DNA of 64,000 bases from Rhodospirillaceae bacterium (GCA_002724395.1 PBOR01000035.1:1-64000), one strand, 5' to 3'; shown: positions 1 through 9,294, numbered from the stretch's first letter. Translations and numbers: made by a program. Notes: generated from the sequence alone by a model not told the origin.

Positions 1-622
1 TTACTGGTCGAATTTCTATTCCATCGGTGTTTTTAAGGTCGACGAGGAATTGCGACAGGCCCGAATGCTTCTCTGCTTTCGGATCGGTACGAAATAGGCC
101 AATCATGAAATGAACCATATGCGCCTGAGAGGTCCAAATTTTAGAACCATTAACTAGGTAACCGCCATCCACTTTTTCTGCTTTGGTTCGAACTGCAGCG
201 AGGTCGGAACCCGTATCGGGTTCGCTCATGCCAATACAAAAGTAACATTCGCCTTTAGTAACACGTGGTAGAATATTGAGACATTGAGCTTTACTGCCAA
301 AACGCATCAGTAATGGTCCGCTTTGACGATCGGCTATGTGGTGGAGTGCAATTGGCGCTCCGGCCGCAAGCAGTTCTTCCTGCACGACATAGCGTTCCAG
401 TATACTTCGTTCGTGTCCGCCATATTTTTTGGGCCATGTCATCCCAATCCAACCGCGGGCACCAATTTTTTTGCTGAATTCCGCATCGCCGTCGCTCCAA
501 CTATTTGCGCGGTCCGACGGAGGACTGTCTGCGAATTCCCTATTAAGAAATTCACGAACTTCAGTGCGTAATGCGTTAGCGTTTGGCGGTAGTTCGCATG
601 GCTGATAACGAATTCGGTCCAT
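1..622 (-). CDS. Acyl-CoA dehydrogenase, N-terminal part (runs off left edge)
   Basis: The first 207 residues of an acyl-CoA dehydrogenase-like flavoenzyme, which oxidises an acyl-CoA at C2-C3 and passes electrons to ETF. The frame opens with ATG at 620-622 and is still open at base 1, so the C-terminal half is outside the window. Visible family marks are WPKKYGG near residue 65, the MSEPDTGSD loop near residue 137 that contacts FAD and substrate, and the following NGSKIWTSQA segment. This is the usual order of the N-terminal helical domain and start of the beta domain. The catalytic Glu lies in the missing part, so chain-length specificity cannot be judged. No neighbouring ETF or thiolase gene is visible. 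Confidence 0.88.
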   Translation of the reverse strand, partial: MDRIRYQPCELPPNANALRTEVREFLNREFADSPPSDRANSWSDGDAEFSKKIGARGWIGMTWPKKYGGHERSILERYVVQEELLAAGAPIALHHIADRQSGPLLMRFGSKAQCLNILPRVTKGECYFCIGMSEPDTGSDLAAVRTKAEKVDGGYLVNGSKIWTSQAHMVHFMIGLFRTDPKAEKHSGLSQFLVDLKNTDGIEIRPV

Positions 623-667
623 AATTACTTTCCCAATTGGGGTTTCAGATATTCTAACAAATCATTC

Positions 668-1429
668 TCATAAGTTTATTGGAGTAAACTGGTGTTGCCT
701 TGCTGGACCTGAAGCGAAGAGCCACTTATCGGGACTTTCTCGCCCACTTCGTTTCTCTGGCCTAGCAATAGCAACTAGGCTGCTAGATACGGTTCCATAA
801 TCACCATACCCGTCAATACACATGGCGCTTGTAGGATCGTTTACATCGCCAAGTGCTCTATTCCCTAGAATATCGCACCAGCCCTGCCAGTTGTTTTTAT
901 CGGGATCGGGTATCATTGCGTTCTCGAACTGCGGTAAATAATGCGCTATGCGTGCGCTTTTGGTGTCATTTATATCATAGCTGGTGAACATCGAAATTCC
1001 ATCTGGGATGGGGGTTACCTTTACTTTGGCCGTACCCCCTGGATTAGAAATCCACCAAGCCTCTCTATTATCAGCAATAATTAAGTTGAAACTTCGATAG
1101 GCGGCCGTGTTCAATTCGCACAATGCCTCGGCTGCATCGCTAGCATTCGCATGTTCAAGCGCATCGAGAACTAATTCGCCACGGCTGCGTTTATCGTTTG
1201 CAGGACCAAGGGTGCCGTGGCGATTTAAGATTGCCGCTACTATTCCATGATCATTGTGCCCAAGCCAGCTGCCACCTGCGAGGCGATCGCGGCCGGCCAC
1301 CGTATCGGGCCGATCAGGCCAATGCCGAGCTGGTGGGTCCCACAATCGAGATTTCATTTCGTCACGATTAGCCGCGATTAGAACTGGCCAATCTTTTTTA
1401 GGTCGACGTAAAATTATAAGTGTACACAT
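668..1429 (-). CDS. NRDE (TANGO2-like) family protein
   Basis: A 253-residue protein of the NRDE/TANGO2 family, named for the Asn-Arg-Asp-Glu motif, here at residues 21-24 after a start of MCTLIIL. Cys2 directly after the initiator Met suggests an Ntn-hydrolase-like N-terminal nucleophile, as proposed for the family. A second typical segment, GGSWLG, lies near residue 52. The biochemical role of bacterial members is not settled; the eukaryotic homologue is linked to haem and lipid handling. No signal peptide or membrane segment is seen, so a cytoplasmic location is inferred. It lies 45 nt downstream of the acyl-CoA dehydrogenase start and reads the same way, with no clear operon link. Confidence 0.85.
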   Translation of the reverse strand: MCTLIILRRPKKDWPVLIAANRDEMKSRLWDPPARHWPDRPDTVAGRDRLAGGSWLGHNDHGIVAAILNRHGTLGPANDKRSRGELVLDALEHANASDAAEALCELNTAAYRSFNLIIADNREAWWISNPGGTAKVKVTPIPDGISMFTSYDINDTKSARIAHYLPQFENAMIPDPDKNNWQGWCDILGNRALGDVNDPTSAMCIDGYGDYGTVSSSLVAIARPEKRSGRESPDKWLFASGPARQHQFTPINL

Positions 1430-1921
1430 CTGTGTGGGCTATAAAGGCTGGCATATGCGGATAATTTTTACTGGCGCCGCGGATATAATGTTTAGTTGCT
1501 GAAAGAGAACGGCGCAATACTGGAAAACTTGGTAGAGCAAGTTACCCTCAATTGTCATAAAAAAATATACCTGATTTTAACTGCTTCGGAGAACGGCAAT
1601 CATATCGCTAGATGATCGGTAAAAAGCTTTTGACGCCAAATTCCAACAACATCTAGAAATACAGTTTAAGGTTACGGTACGACGTAATAAATTATTAGGT
1701 TAGTGGGCTGCGGCGCAGAAGTTTACGCAAAACAGGTTGTGGTATCTGACTTTGATGAGCCAGGCGACGAAGATGTTTTGTGCAAGGTTTTGTTATTTGA
1801 AGGGTAAAGGCATTTACATTAGAAAAAATAGTGCAGATGGAAATGGATGCATTCCTGCATAAAGCCAGTTTCGTGGAGAGTAGTACTCACCAATTAATAC
1901 CAAGGTTGCTTGATCTCTTTT
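1430..1921. other. Intergenic stretch with no convincing gene
   Basis: About 490 bases between the NRDE gene start and the end of the repeat-protein gene. Both neighbours are on the minus strand, so the stretch should hold the NRDE promoter and the 3' end of the purB/repeat-protein transcript. I see no tRNA-like structure, strong hairpin with a T run, or long open frame. The only coding-like patch is a 34-codon plus-strand frame at 1703-1807, listed separately. The rest looks like ordinary AT-rich spacer and could be a decayed gene. Confidence 0.6.
1703..1807 (+). CDS. Possible 34-codon ORF or gene remnant
   Basis: A short GTG-initiated frame whose predicted product is acidic and protein-like, with a C-terminal run SDFDEPGDEDVLCKVLLFEG. 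A stop lies in frame five codons upstream of the GTG, so it is not simply the tail of a longer intact frame. There is only a weak AGG upstream and no recognisable family. It could be a tiny gene, the last exon-like fragment of a decayed gene, or chance. I list it because its residue composition is unlike the stop-rich spacer around it. Confidence 0.18.
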   Translation: MGCGAEVYAKQVVVSDFDEPGDEDVLCKVLLFEG

Positions 1922-3994
1922 CTACTTTGGCAGAGGGGCGGTCGCGTCCGGGGTGCCAGGTCTCGAAGAAGGGGGTTTTCTGGGAGTTTCTTTTCCATCT
2001 CTAACTTTGTTGTTTCCTTTAAATTTACTCTCGGTGCCTTTATTCGCTGTTGTTCCGAGTGTTTTGACCTTTTTGTCATCTTTCTGTTTCCTGACTAGTT
2101 CCTTGGTCTTTGCAGGGATTCTGGTCGGGAAAGCTTGGGCGATCGCTGAGTAAACCCGGGCACGCGCGCCAGAATTTCGAATGCGACGTACTGCACGGAG
2201 AGAGAGCCGCTGTTTCCCTTGTTGTGCTGCCGCTACGGCAACCCGTTGCAGGGCTTGATTACGCGCATTTAGGTTTGCCTCCAGTTGGCCGGTGGGCTTT
2301 TTCAGTGTAAGGCTCTCAGGTACCCGTGCTGCGGTGTCGAATGCTTGGAGTAATTCGCCTACCTCGATTTGCGCGCGCATCAGATTGGTCAAAATTTCCG
2401 GGTATTTTGGGTTCTCGCGATTCAGCCAAGAAATTCGCCATGCAGCTGCAAGTGATCGAAGAGCCGCTTCTTGACGATGGACCCTAGCATCGGCAATGGC
2501 TATACCAGTGAGAACTAGAATTCTGGCGGGATCATCCGGCAACTGATCAAGCTGTTTCTTAATGCGGTAAAATAAGGTCTCATTCATTGAAACTAACCCG
2601 GCCCGCGTCTGCACATCTATAATCATAGGAAGCGCTTTCGCGAGTTCTTGCGGTTTTGCATTAACCCTAGTCGGTTCCATTGCGCGCGCTAACAAAGCGC
2701 TTGCTTTTGCTCGGTCTCCTTTTTCCCCATAGAATAGCGCCACTGGCGCAAATATTTGAGTTCGTGTCCCCACGTGGGGAATATAATCTACGAGTTTAAT
2801 CGCCTCCTTCATCTTTTGTTTTTGGAGTAGCACCTTACCCATTTTAAGCAATGCGTCTGACTGACGACGACGGTCGCTAATAAAGCCAGCATTCCTAAAG
2901 GCATCCGCGAGGCGGCCTACTTTTGATTGTTCCGTGATTAGATGAGTGATTGCATCATATTTTTTATCATTGCTATTAATTGTTTCAGCTTCTTGAAATG
3001 CTAGTGCGAATAGAGAAACTGCGGCTTCTAGGTTACCGCTTTGAGCGGATGCGCGTGCGATAGACGCGATAGTTTTGGATTTGTGTGTGGAATCTGGCAT
3101 GCTGCGGAGGATTTCTTGAGCTGCGATGCGATCGTTTAGTAAAACCAGGGCAGCTGCCAAATCAGCTCGCAGTGTATGGCGCCCATCGAAGGTTGTTTTC
3201 TTTAAAATTTCTTCCGCAACAACCAATGTTTTGCGTGATCCCTTGCGATCACCGGCGCTTGCCTGAAACTCTGCGATGCGAATATGCGTATTTATAGTAT
3301 CCTTGGTATCGGGCTTAATCGATTTCGTAATGCGGAAGGTGAGAGCTAAAACCTTTTGTACATCTTTTCTTAGCGCTTTGGCGTTTGCATCCTGCATGGT
3401 TTTGGCAATTCGGAGGAGGGCGTCCACACGCTCAAAGCGATCGGGAATTAAAAGTGCTGTAGTTGTGGCATTCTCGTAGCTTTTTAGAGCCAGGTATCGG
3501 CCTGAGAGACGTTTTATAGTTTCACCACCGTCACGTTCAATTTGTTTTCCACTGGCCAATTTTAGTGCACGCTCCAGAGTAGCTTTTGAATTTTGCAGTC
3601 GTCCTTGTCTTTTTTCGTAGTCTGAAACGTGGAGCAGGGCTCGGGCGAGCCATAACTTATCCTCAATAGATTTTAGTTCAATCGCGGCATCGTCCGGTTT
3701 ATTGCGTTTGAGAAAAGCCGCTACTAAGCCGGTAAGCGCCTCGCCTTGTTCCGCAGGATCTTTCAATCCCAATGCAGCGATACGGATAAGCGTCAGTGGG
3801 TCACGCTCAACGGCGCGTCTCAAAGTCGGGTCAAGATTGGCTAGCGGGTCTTTTTCCTCTTCCCGTTGTTTTTGAGCATTCTGTTGCTCCTGGGAATAGG
3901 AAGATTGAACGCAAAATACGGCTGCGAAGGCCGCGTATGCGATAAGCCAATGTCTAGTTATCTTCGAGAACGCGGCTAAAAATCGTCTCCACAT
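1922..3994 (-). CDS. Secreted or periplasmic helical repeat (TPR-like) protein
   Basis: About 690 residues. I chose ATG at 3992-3994 because it starts MWRRFLAAF, followed by a hydrophobic stretch (WLIAYAAFAAVFCVQSSYS) that reads as a signal peptide; the longer frame to 4039 would put this sequence internal. The mature part is a long series of Ala/Leu-rich helical pairs with recurring patterns such as RLALGYA-like blocks, ALLRIAKTM and ASIARASAQSGN, as in TPR-type scaffolds. The C-terminal 60 residues are Lys/Pro/Thr-rich and probably disordered. The start lies inside the 3' end of purB (41-nt overlap), so the two are probably cotranscribed. Function unknown; a protein-interaction role is inferred from the repeats. 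Confidence 0.7.
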   Translation of the reverse strand: MWRRFLAAFSKITRHWLIAYAAFAAVFCVQSSYSQEQQNAQKQREEEKDPLANLDPTLRRAVERDPLTLIRIAALGLKDPAEQGEALTGLVAAFLKRNKPDDAAIELKSIEDKLWLARALLHVSDYEKRQGRLQNSKATLERALKLASGKQIERDGGETIKRLSGRYLALKSYENATTTALLIPDRFERVDALLRIAKTMQDANAKALRKDVQKVLALTFRITKSIKPDTKDTINTHIRIAEFQASAGDRKGSRKTLVVAEEILKKTTFDGRHTLRADLAAALVLLNDRIAAQEILRSMPDSTHKSKTIASIARASAQSGNLEAAVSLFALAFQEAETINSNDKKYDAITHLITEQSKVGRLADAFRNAGFISDRRRQSDALLKMGKVLLQKQKMKEAIKLVDYIPHVGTRTQIFAPVALFYGEKGDRAKASALLARAMEPTRVNAKPQELAKALPMIIDVQTRAGLVSMNETLFYRIKKQLDQLPDDPARILVLTGIAIADARVHRQEAALRSLAAAWRISWLNRENPKYPEILTNLMRAQIEVGELLQAFDTAARVPESLTLKKPTGQLEANLNARNQALQRVAVAAAQQGKQRLSLRAVRRIRNSGARARVYSAIAQAFPTRIPAKTKELVRKQKDDKKVKTLGTTANKGTESKFKGNNKVRDGKETPRKPPSSRPGTPDATAPLPK

Positions 3995-5267
3995 GTTTGG
4001 TGTGGTATCCAAGATCGAATAGCACCTCAAGTTCATCATTTGCGAGATAGTCTGCGATTTCCTTTTCGCCTTTAAGGAGATTTAGAAACGCGCCATTACC
4101 TTTCCAGACTTCCATTGCATTGCGTTGGACCAGCCGATAGGCGTCTTCGCGGCTCATGCCTTTTTGTGTTAAGGCTAACAATACCCTTTGCGAATTATGA
4201 AGGCCGCCCAGTTTTTCAAGATTCTGTCTCAAAGCGTCTTCATAGACTACAAGCTTTTCTATAACCCCTGCTAAACGTGAGATTGCGAAGTCGAGCCCAA
4301 CGGTAGCATCCGGTGCAATGACGCGTTCAACGGAAGAATGCGAAATATCCCGTTCGTGCCAAAGCACGACATTTTCAAGCGCCGGCGTAACCGTGCTACG
4401 GACTAGTCGAGCGAGACCGCAAAGGTTCTCTGTCAAAACTGGGTTGCGTTTATGCGGCATTGAAGATGAACCTTTTTGACCCGGTGAGAAATATTCCTCC
4501 GCTTCGCGCACTTCGGTTCTTTGCAAGTGACGAATTTCTGTTGCTAAGCGCTCAATAGCCGAGGCGACGATGCCGAGAGCCGCAAAGAAGGCCGCATGAC
4601 GGTCGCGCGGAATAATCTGGGTGGATACGGGTTCTATAGCTAGCCCTAGTTTGCCTGCGACGTGGGCTTCTACCGACGGATCGATATTAGCGAATGTACC
4701 AACCGGCCCGGAAATAGCGCAAGTTGCAATCTCAGTGCGTGCATTTTTCAGTCGTTGCCTGCACCGGACAAATTCCGCATAGTGGCCCAATAGTTTAAGG
4801 CCGAACGTCGTGGGCTCCGCATGAATACCGTGGCTTCGCCCCATACAAGCCGTGTGCTTAAATTCGTTGGCACGGGTTTTTAGAGCTACCAATAACTTAT
4901 CCAAACCTTTCAGTAATAAATCCGCAGCCTGCGTCATTTGTACGGAAAGACAAGTGTCGAGTACATCCGATGAGGTCATGCCCTGATGGACGAAGCGTGC
5001 CTCTTCTCCGACTTGCTCGGAAAGTTCTGTCAAGAAGGCGATGACGTCATGGCGAGTTTCTGCCTCTATTTCATCGATACGTGCTATGCGTTCGGGGGTA
5101 TAAGGCAGGTCGCCTTTTTCCCAAACTGCCTTGGCAGCTTCTTTGGGTATTACATCAAAATTTGCCAGCGCATCACACGCGTGGGCCTCTATTTCAAACC
5201 AAATACGAAAACGATTGGCCGGTTCCCAAATTGCAGTCATTTCCGGTCGACTATAGCGTGGAATCAT
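3954..5267 (-). CDS. purB: Adenylosuccinate lyase
   Basis: 437 residues, the normal length. The enzyme cleaves SAICAR to AICAR and adenylosuccinate to AMP, both releasing fumarate, in purine synthesis in the cytoplasm. The start MIPRYSRPEM is typical of the short bacterial form. The fumarase/aspartase superfamily signature GSSSMPHKRNP lies near residue 265 and carries the catalytic Ser loop. TSSDVLDT near residue 93 and the GRSHGIHAEPT segment near residue 145, with the acid/base His, are also present. No change at these motifs is seen. Its 3' end overlaps the secreted repeat-protein gene. A 251-bp divergent spacer separates it from the plus-strand aldolase-family gene. Confidence 0.97.
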   Translation of the reverse strand: MIPRYSRPEMTAIWEPANRFRIWFEIEAHACDALANFDVIPKEAAKAVWEKGDLPYTPERIARIDEIEAETRHDVIAFLTELSEQVGEEARFVHQGMTSSDVLDTCLSVQMTQAADLLLKGLDKLLVALKTRANEFKHTACMGRSHGIHAEPTTFGLKLLGHYAEFVRCRQRLKNARTEIATCAISGPVGTFANIDPSVEAHVAGKLGLAIEPVSTQIIPRDRHAAFFAALGIVASAIERLATEIRHLQRTEVREAEEYFSPGQKGSSSMPHKRNPVLTENLCGLARLVRSTVTPALENVVLWHERDISHSSVERVIAPDATVGLDFAISRLAGVIEKLVVYEDALRQNLEKLGGLHNSQRVLLALTQKGMSREDAYRLVQRNAMEVWKGNGAFLNLLKGEKEIADYLANDELEVLFDLGYHTKHVETIFSRVLEDN

Positions 5268-5455
5268 GCGAGAGCTACCGTCTCATTAGTGAACAAATAA
5301 TTTTCTCAATTCATAAGCGCTTGGATAGAAGAATTCCATATCTCTTAGGCGAAACCGCTTCCCGTAAGGGATTGAGGTTAATATTTACAAGGGCCAGTAC
5401 GCAAAAAATTTTGATAATTAGCGAATCTAAGGCCTGGATTGGAGTACGGCTTCTC

Positions 5456-5483
5456 TTGCGGGTTAGGCTAGGACAAGTACAAT
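5456..5483 (+). promoter_or_regulatory. Possible sigma70-type promoter for the aldolase-family operon
   Basis: TTGCGG at 5456-5461 and TACAAT at 5478-5483 are separated by 16 bases in the purB/aldolase divergent spacer, about 35 bases before the ATG at 5519. A GGGGA ribosome-binding site at about 5506-5510 follows. The -35 box is imperfect, so this is a pattern match only. Confidence 0.3.
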
Positions 5484-5518
5484 CCACGCTAGTTTGAAAA
5501 GGGTGGGGAAAATGATTC

Positions 5519-6253
5519 ATGGCAATGCTTGATAAGCATAAACGACAGCAGGTACGAATCGATATGGCATCGTCGTTTCGTTGGGCGGTGCGCCATGGTT
5601 TACATGAAGGAATATGTAACCATTTCAGTTATGCAGTTGGCGATAATAAGTTTCTGATTAATCGTTGGGGTTTGCATTGGTCAGAAATTACAGCGTCAAA
5701 CATTTTACTGGCTGATTATGACGGTAACGTATTGGAAGGCGAGGGGCATGTAGAGCCGACCGCGTTCTATATTCACAGCCGTGTCCATTTGGCCTGCCCT
5801 CAAGCGGTTTGCGCCATGCATACACATCAGCCCTATACGACAGCTATTACGTTGCTAGAAAAGGGTAGATTAGAACCGTGTGAACAAAAGGCAGTTCGGT
5901 TTCACGGTCGGCTTGCTTATGACGATGAATATAATGGTGTTGCCTTGAGCGTGAAGGAGGGCGACCGGCTTGCCGCAAAGCTTGGCAATAAAAGCGCACT
6001 TATGATGGGTAGTCATGGGGTGATAGTGACAGGGGTTAGTGTCGCTCACACTTATGACGACCTTTATTATCTGGAACGTGCTTGCGAAGTCCAAGTATTG
6101 GCACTCTCGACCGGCAAGCCATTGGTCAGGCTCAGTGAAGAGGTAATTTCCTCCACAGCGGAGCAAACAAAAGGCGAGCGTGCGAGCGCGCCAGATCATT
6201 TTGAGGCGCTTAAACGTGTGCTTGATCGCGATGAGCCTGATTACAAAGATTAA
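5519..6253 (+). CDS. Class II aldolase/adducin family protein (first copy)
   Basis: 244 residues, single-domain class II aldolase/adducin fold. The metal-binding HxH is in MHTHQPY near residue 100 and a third His is in GSHGVIVTG near residue 164, which fits a zinc site. The position where fuculose/rhamnulose aldolases carry their catalytic Glu (four residues before the His of FYIHSRVH) is Ala, so it is closer to the adducin-like branch than to classical phosphate aldolases. The next gene, an isocitrate/isopropylmalate dehydrogenase-family enzyme, starts 22 nt downstream, and a second aldolase-family gene follows. The trio probably handles a small hydroxy or sugar acid; the substrate cannot be read from the sequence. 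Confident for family, not for reaction. Confidence 0.85.
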   Translation: MAMLDKHKRQQVRIDMASSFRWAVRHGLHEGICNHFSYAVGDNKFLINRWGLHWSEITASNILLADYDGNVLEGEGHVEPTAFYIHSRVHLACPQAVCAMHTHQPYTTAITLLEKGRLEPCEQKAVRFHGRLAYDDEYNGVALSVKEGDRLAAKLGNKSALMMGSHGVIVTGVSVAHTYDDLYYLERACEVQVLALSTGKPLVRLSEEVISSTAEQTKGERASAPDHFEALKRVLDRDEPDYKD

Positions 6254-6275
6254 TTAGACGGAAAGTAAAATAATC

Positions 6276-7331
6276 ATGAGGATACTGGTTGTAAAAGGTG
6301 ATGGGATTGGTCCGGAAATTGTACCAGAGGGGCAGCGGTGTCTCGAAGCTGCTAGTGAGGCTTTTGGCCTCGGGCTTACTTTTCAAGAGGACTTTATAGG
6401 CTTCGATGGTATAAAAAAATATGGCCATGCCTGTCCCGAAGAAGTCATTGAGCGAATTCGAGATGCTGATGGTGCGTTATTTGGGCCACACAATAATGTG
6501 GACTATCCTCCTGAGCATCAAGCCTATGCTAATCCATCAGGAATTATAAGGCGCGGACTTCACCTGCACGCCAACCTACGTCCTTCGAAGACACGCCAGG
6601 GAGTACCCGCCCATGTGCCTAAAATGGATATAGTGATAGCTCGGGAAAATATGGAAGGCTTTTATGCTGATCGCAACATGCATGCGGGCGGTGGAGAATT
6701 TATGGCCAACCCAGATTTAGCGCAGTCAATACGCAATATTAGTCGTACCGCTTCAACAAATATCGCAGTAGCTGGTTGCGACTTCGCCATGCAGCGGCGG
6801 AAAAAAGTTACTATTATCCACAAAGCTAACGTAATGAAGCTCACCGATGGCCTTTGGCGCGAGGCCTGCCTCGATGTGACGAGTAAATATCCTGAACTTG
6901 AAGTGGAGGAGGTGATATTGGACGCCTTCGCGGCTCACATTGTTCGCCGGCCACAGGATTTTGATGTGGTTATTTGTTCTAATATGTATGGTGATATATT
7001 CTCCGACTTGGCGTCTGAACTAGCTGGCGGTCTTGGCCTAGGCGGTTCGATCAATGCCAGCCATACTGACTGCATTGCCCAGTGTGCGCATGGCTCGGCT
7101 CCAGATATTGCGGGGAAAAATATCGCGAATCCGACTGCAATGATTGTGTCTGCCGCAATGATGCTGACATGGCTAGCAGTTAAACATGAAAAGCCCGCGT
7201 TTAACCTCGCAGCTAATGCGATTGAAATAGCGCTGTCTACGCAGTTGGCTAAGGGGCGTACCCGTGACTTGGGTGGTGACATGGATTGTGATGAATTTGG
7301 GGCGGCTGTTGCGGTACGAATTAAAGCTTGA
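6276..7331 (+). CDS. Isocitrate/isopropylmalate dehydrogenase family enzyme
   Basis: 351 residues, the length of NAD-dependent beta-decarboxylating dehydrogenases such as isopropylmalate, tartrate and homoisocitrate dehydrogenases. The N-terminal GDGIGPEIV, the ENMEGFYAD segment near residue 127, the catalytic Lys region IIHKANVMKLTDG near residue 187, and the metal-binding CSNMYGDIFSDLASELAGG near residue 233 are all intact. The usual leuB neighbours (leuC, leuD) are absent and the gene lies between two class II aldolase/adducin genes. A catabolic role on a hydroxy-acid such as tartrate or malate analogues is therefore more likely than leucine synthesis. This is inferred from context only. 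Confidence 0.85.
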   Translation: MRILVVKGDGIGPEIVPEGQRCLEAASEAFGLGLTFQEDFIGFDGIKKYGHACPEEVIERIRDADGALFGPHNNVDYPPEHQAYANPSGIIRRGLHLHANLRPSKTRQGVPAHVPKMDIVIARENMEGFYADRNMHAGGGEFMANPDLAQSIRNISRTASTNIAVAGCDFAMQRRKKVTIIHKANVMKLTDGLWREACLDVTSKYPELEVEEVILDAFAAHIVRRPQDFDVVICSNMYGDIFSDLASELAGGLGLGGSINASHTDCIAQCAHGSAPDIAGKNIANPTAMIVSAAMMLTWLAVKHEKPAFNLAANAIEIALSTQLAKGRTRDLGGDMDCDEFGAAVAVRIKA

Positions 7332-7486
7332 TTATATAAAAGGAATGGTTCCGCAGGATTGAGGTCTTGTTAAAGTATTGTGGGCCTGTGATTTTTTGGA
7401 GAGGTTTTGGGTATCAACAATTTAACTAGGCGATCGATTGCAATTATCTGTATTTCCTTCAACCTCCAGTAATCTTAGTGTAAATT

Positions 7487-7495
7487 GAGGGAGGG
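7487..7495 (+). promoter_or_regulatory. Ribosome-binding site that favours the GTG start at 7500
   Basis: GAGGGAGGG lies four bases before GTG at 7500. The upstream TTG at 7485 overlaps this purine run and has no site of its own, so the second aldolase-family protein most likely starts at 7500. Confidence 0.6.
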
Positions 7496-7499
7496 CGTC

Positions 7500-8288
7500 G
7501 TGGTCCGAATTTTAGAATTTAGCCGCTCAGATGACTGTTCAGATGCGGAATGGGAAACCCGAATTGAATTGGCGGCCTGTTACCGGCTCGTCGAAAAGTT
7601 TGGTTGGACCGATCTATTAGCAAACCATATATCAGCGCGAGTGCCGGGGTCCGAAGATCATTTTTTAATAAATCCCTATGGTATCCGCTATGACGAAATT
7701 ACTGCATCCGCGTTACTTAAGGTGGATGTGGACGGTAATATTATTGGTCCAAATCATGGGTTTACTTTTAACCCTGCTGGATTTGTCATCCATTCGGCCG
7801 TGCATATGGCGCGTCCCGAGCTGATGTGCGCTCTGCATACTCATACGTATGCTGGCGTTGCAGTTTCATGCCAAAGTAATGGTCTTTTACCCTTATCTCA
7901 GATGCAGCTCTCTGTTTTAGGTGAAGTGGTGTATCATGACTATGAAGGTATCGCCGCGCCGGAGAACCTTGATGAGCGGCAACGGATCGTGATGGACCTA
8001 GGTTCGTCTCATTGCTTGATCATGCGTAATCACGGCTTGATGACGGTTGGTGAGAGCGTTGGGGCGGCCTGGTGTTATATGTATCGATTGGAACGAGCCT
8101 GCCGAATGCAAATAGAGTTTCAGAAAACTGGCGCTGAGTGGGCGGAACTCAGTCAGGCAACTATCGGACAAACGATTGAGAAATCTCAGAGTCTTTATGC
8201 AAAAGATAGTTTTAGGCCAGTGGGTACTGTTGAATGGGAAGCGGTGAAACGCATGTTAAACAGTGACGATATAGATTACCGAAACTGA
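7500..8288 (+). CDS. Class II aldolase/adducin family protein (second copy)
   Basis: About 262 residues from the GTG at 7500. Same fold as the protein at 5519 but clearly a different subgroup: LANHISARVPGS near residue 42, then FNPAGFVIHSAVH, the metal-site LHTHTYAGVA and RNHGLMTVG. HxH and the third His are kept, while the classical catalytic Glu position before the first His is Gly. The phrase NPAGFVIHSAVH is typical of adducin-head-like members. It follows the dehydrogenase gene after a 168-bp spacer, so it may be in the same transcript or have its own promoter. The 3' end is 23 nt from the convergent PpiC gene. Reaction unknown. Confidence 0.85.
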   Translation: MVRILEFSRSDDCSDAEWETRIELAACYRLVEKFGWTDLLANHISARVPGSEDHFLINPYGIRYDEITASALLKVDVDGNIIGPNHGFTFNPAGFVIHSAVHMARPELMCALHTHTYAGVAVSCQSNGLLPLSQMQLSVLGEVVYHDYEGIAAPENLDERQRIVMDLGSSHCLIMRNHGLMTVGESVGAAWCYMYRLERACRMQIEFQKTGAEWAELSQATIGQTIEKSQSLYAKDSFRPVGTVEWEAVKRMLNSDDIDYRN

Positions 8289-8311
8289 CGGCTTGCATTA
8301 TCTTTAGCAAT

Positions 8312-9154
8312 TTATTCGCCGGAGATAGCAAAGCGAGGGTCTTTGATTTCGATTTTTGCGGCAGCCTGCAATTTTTTAATATAGTTTTCGAGCTTTTGGC
8401 CAATCAATGTCTGGCGAATTTGAGGTATCACCTTGTCAATTGGCACTGGCTCTTTTCCAGTGCGTTCCGTTACTTCTATGATATGATAGCCAAATTGCGT
8501 TCTTACGGGCCCCCCAACTTCCCCTTTTTTTAATGCAAAGGCAGTTTTTTCAAATTCCGGTACCATCTGACCACGGCTAAAACTGCCAAGATCTCCGCCC
8601 TTCGGTCCACTAGGGCCAATAGATTTGCTAGCGGCTAATTTTGCAAAATCGCCGCCAGCTTTAATTTCTTTTAATACCGCTTTGGCCTCTTTCTTTGATT
8701 TAAGAAGTATGTGGCGCGCACTAATTTTCTCATCAATAAATTTTGTTTTGTTATTCTTATAAAAGTCTCGAACCTCCTTTTCAGTGACTTTTCCCTCACC
8801 TTCCAGATAACTTTCGACGGTGGCACGAGCGAGTGCGGTGAGCATAAATGCACGTCGTTGAGCTTTAAACCGAGGCGTTTGGTCGACCTTTTTTTTCTGT
8901 CCTTCACGCGCTAACAGACGCTTTGAGATTAGATCTCGCATAAGCTGTGCTCTTTTTTGCGGGGGCAAAGTCCGAAAGTCTGTGCTATATTGCGGAAGCA
9001 TCAGGCGGATATCCCGTTCAGTCACCGTTTTACCGTTGATCGTCGCTATCACGTGATCGTCAGCAGTCATTGGCTTGGGCATTTGAGCAAATGCCGTTGC
9101 GCCTGCAACAACGATGAGAGTTGTCAATAAAACAAGGTTTAGAGGCCGGAACAT
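8312..9154 (-). CDS. Exported PpiC-type (parvulin) peptidyl-prolyl isomerase
   Basis: About 280 residues from ATG at 9152-9154, chosen because the protein then starts MFRPLNLVLLTTLIVVAGATAFAQ-like, a clear signal peptide, with an AAGGA site nine bases upstream. The SurA/PrsA-like N-terminal helical domain (IATINGKTVTERDI onward) is followed by a parvulin domain at roughly 140-240. Its marks are ISARHILL, the GGDLGSFSRGQMVPEFEKTAF stretch (split here as GGDLGSF and MVPEFE) and FGYHIIEV. It should act in the periplasm as a folding helper for exported or outer-membrane proteins. It follows parE on the same strand after 140 bp. Which client proteins it serves is not visible. Confidence 0.9.
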   Translation of the reverse strand: MFRPLNLVLLTTLIVVAGATAFAQMPKPMTADDHVIATINGKTVTERDIRLMLPQYSTDFRTLPPQKRAQLMRDLISKRLLAREGQKKKVDQTPRFKAQRRAFMLTALARATVESYLEGEGKVTEKEVRDFYKNNKTKFIDEKISARHILLKSKKEAKAVLKEIKAGGDFAKLAASKSIGPSGPKGGDLGSFSRGQMVPEFEKTAFALKKGEVGGPVRTQFGYHIIEVTERTGKEPVPIDKVIPQIRQTLIGQKLENYIKKLQAAAKIEIKDPRFAISGE

Positions 9155-9294
9155 ATTTTTTCCTTTATGGGATTGTTTATCTTCTGTTAAAGGGTCTGTT
9201 TTGCCGGCATAACCTTTCGGCAAAACGTGTTGCCCTCGCCTGCGCTATAGCGGCTTTTTTTTCTGCAGGATCTTTCCCGTGCGCACGGTATTGG

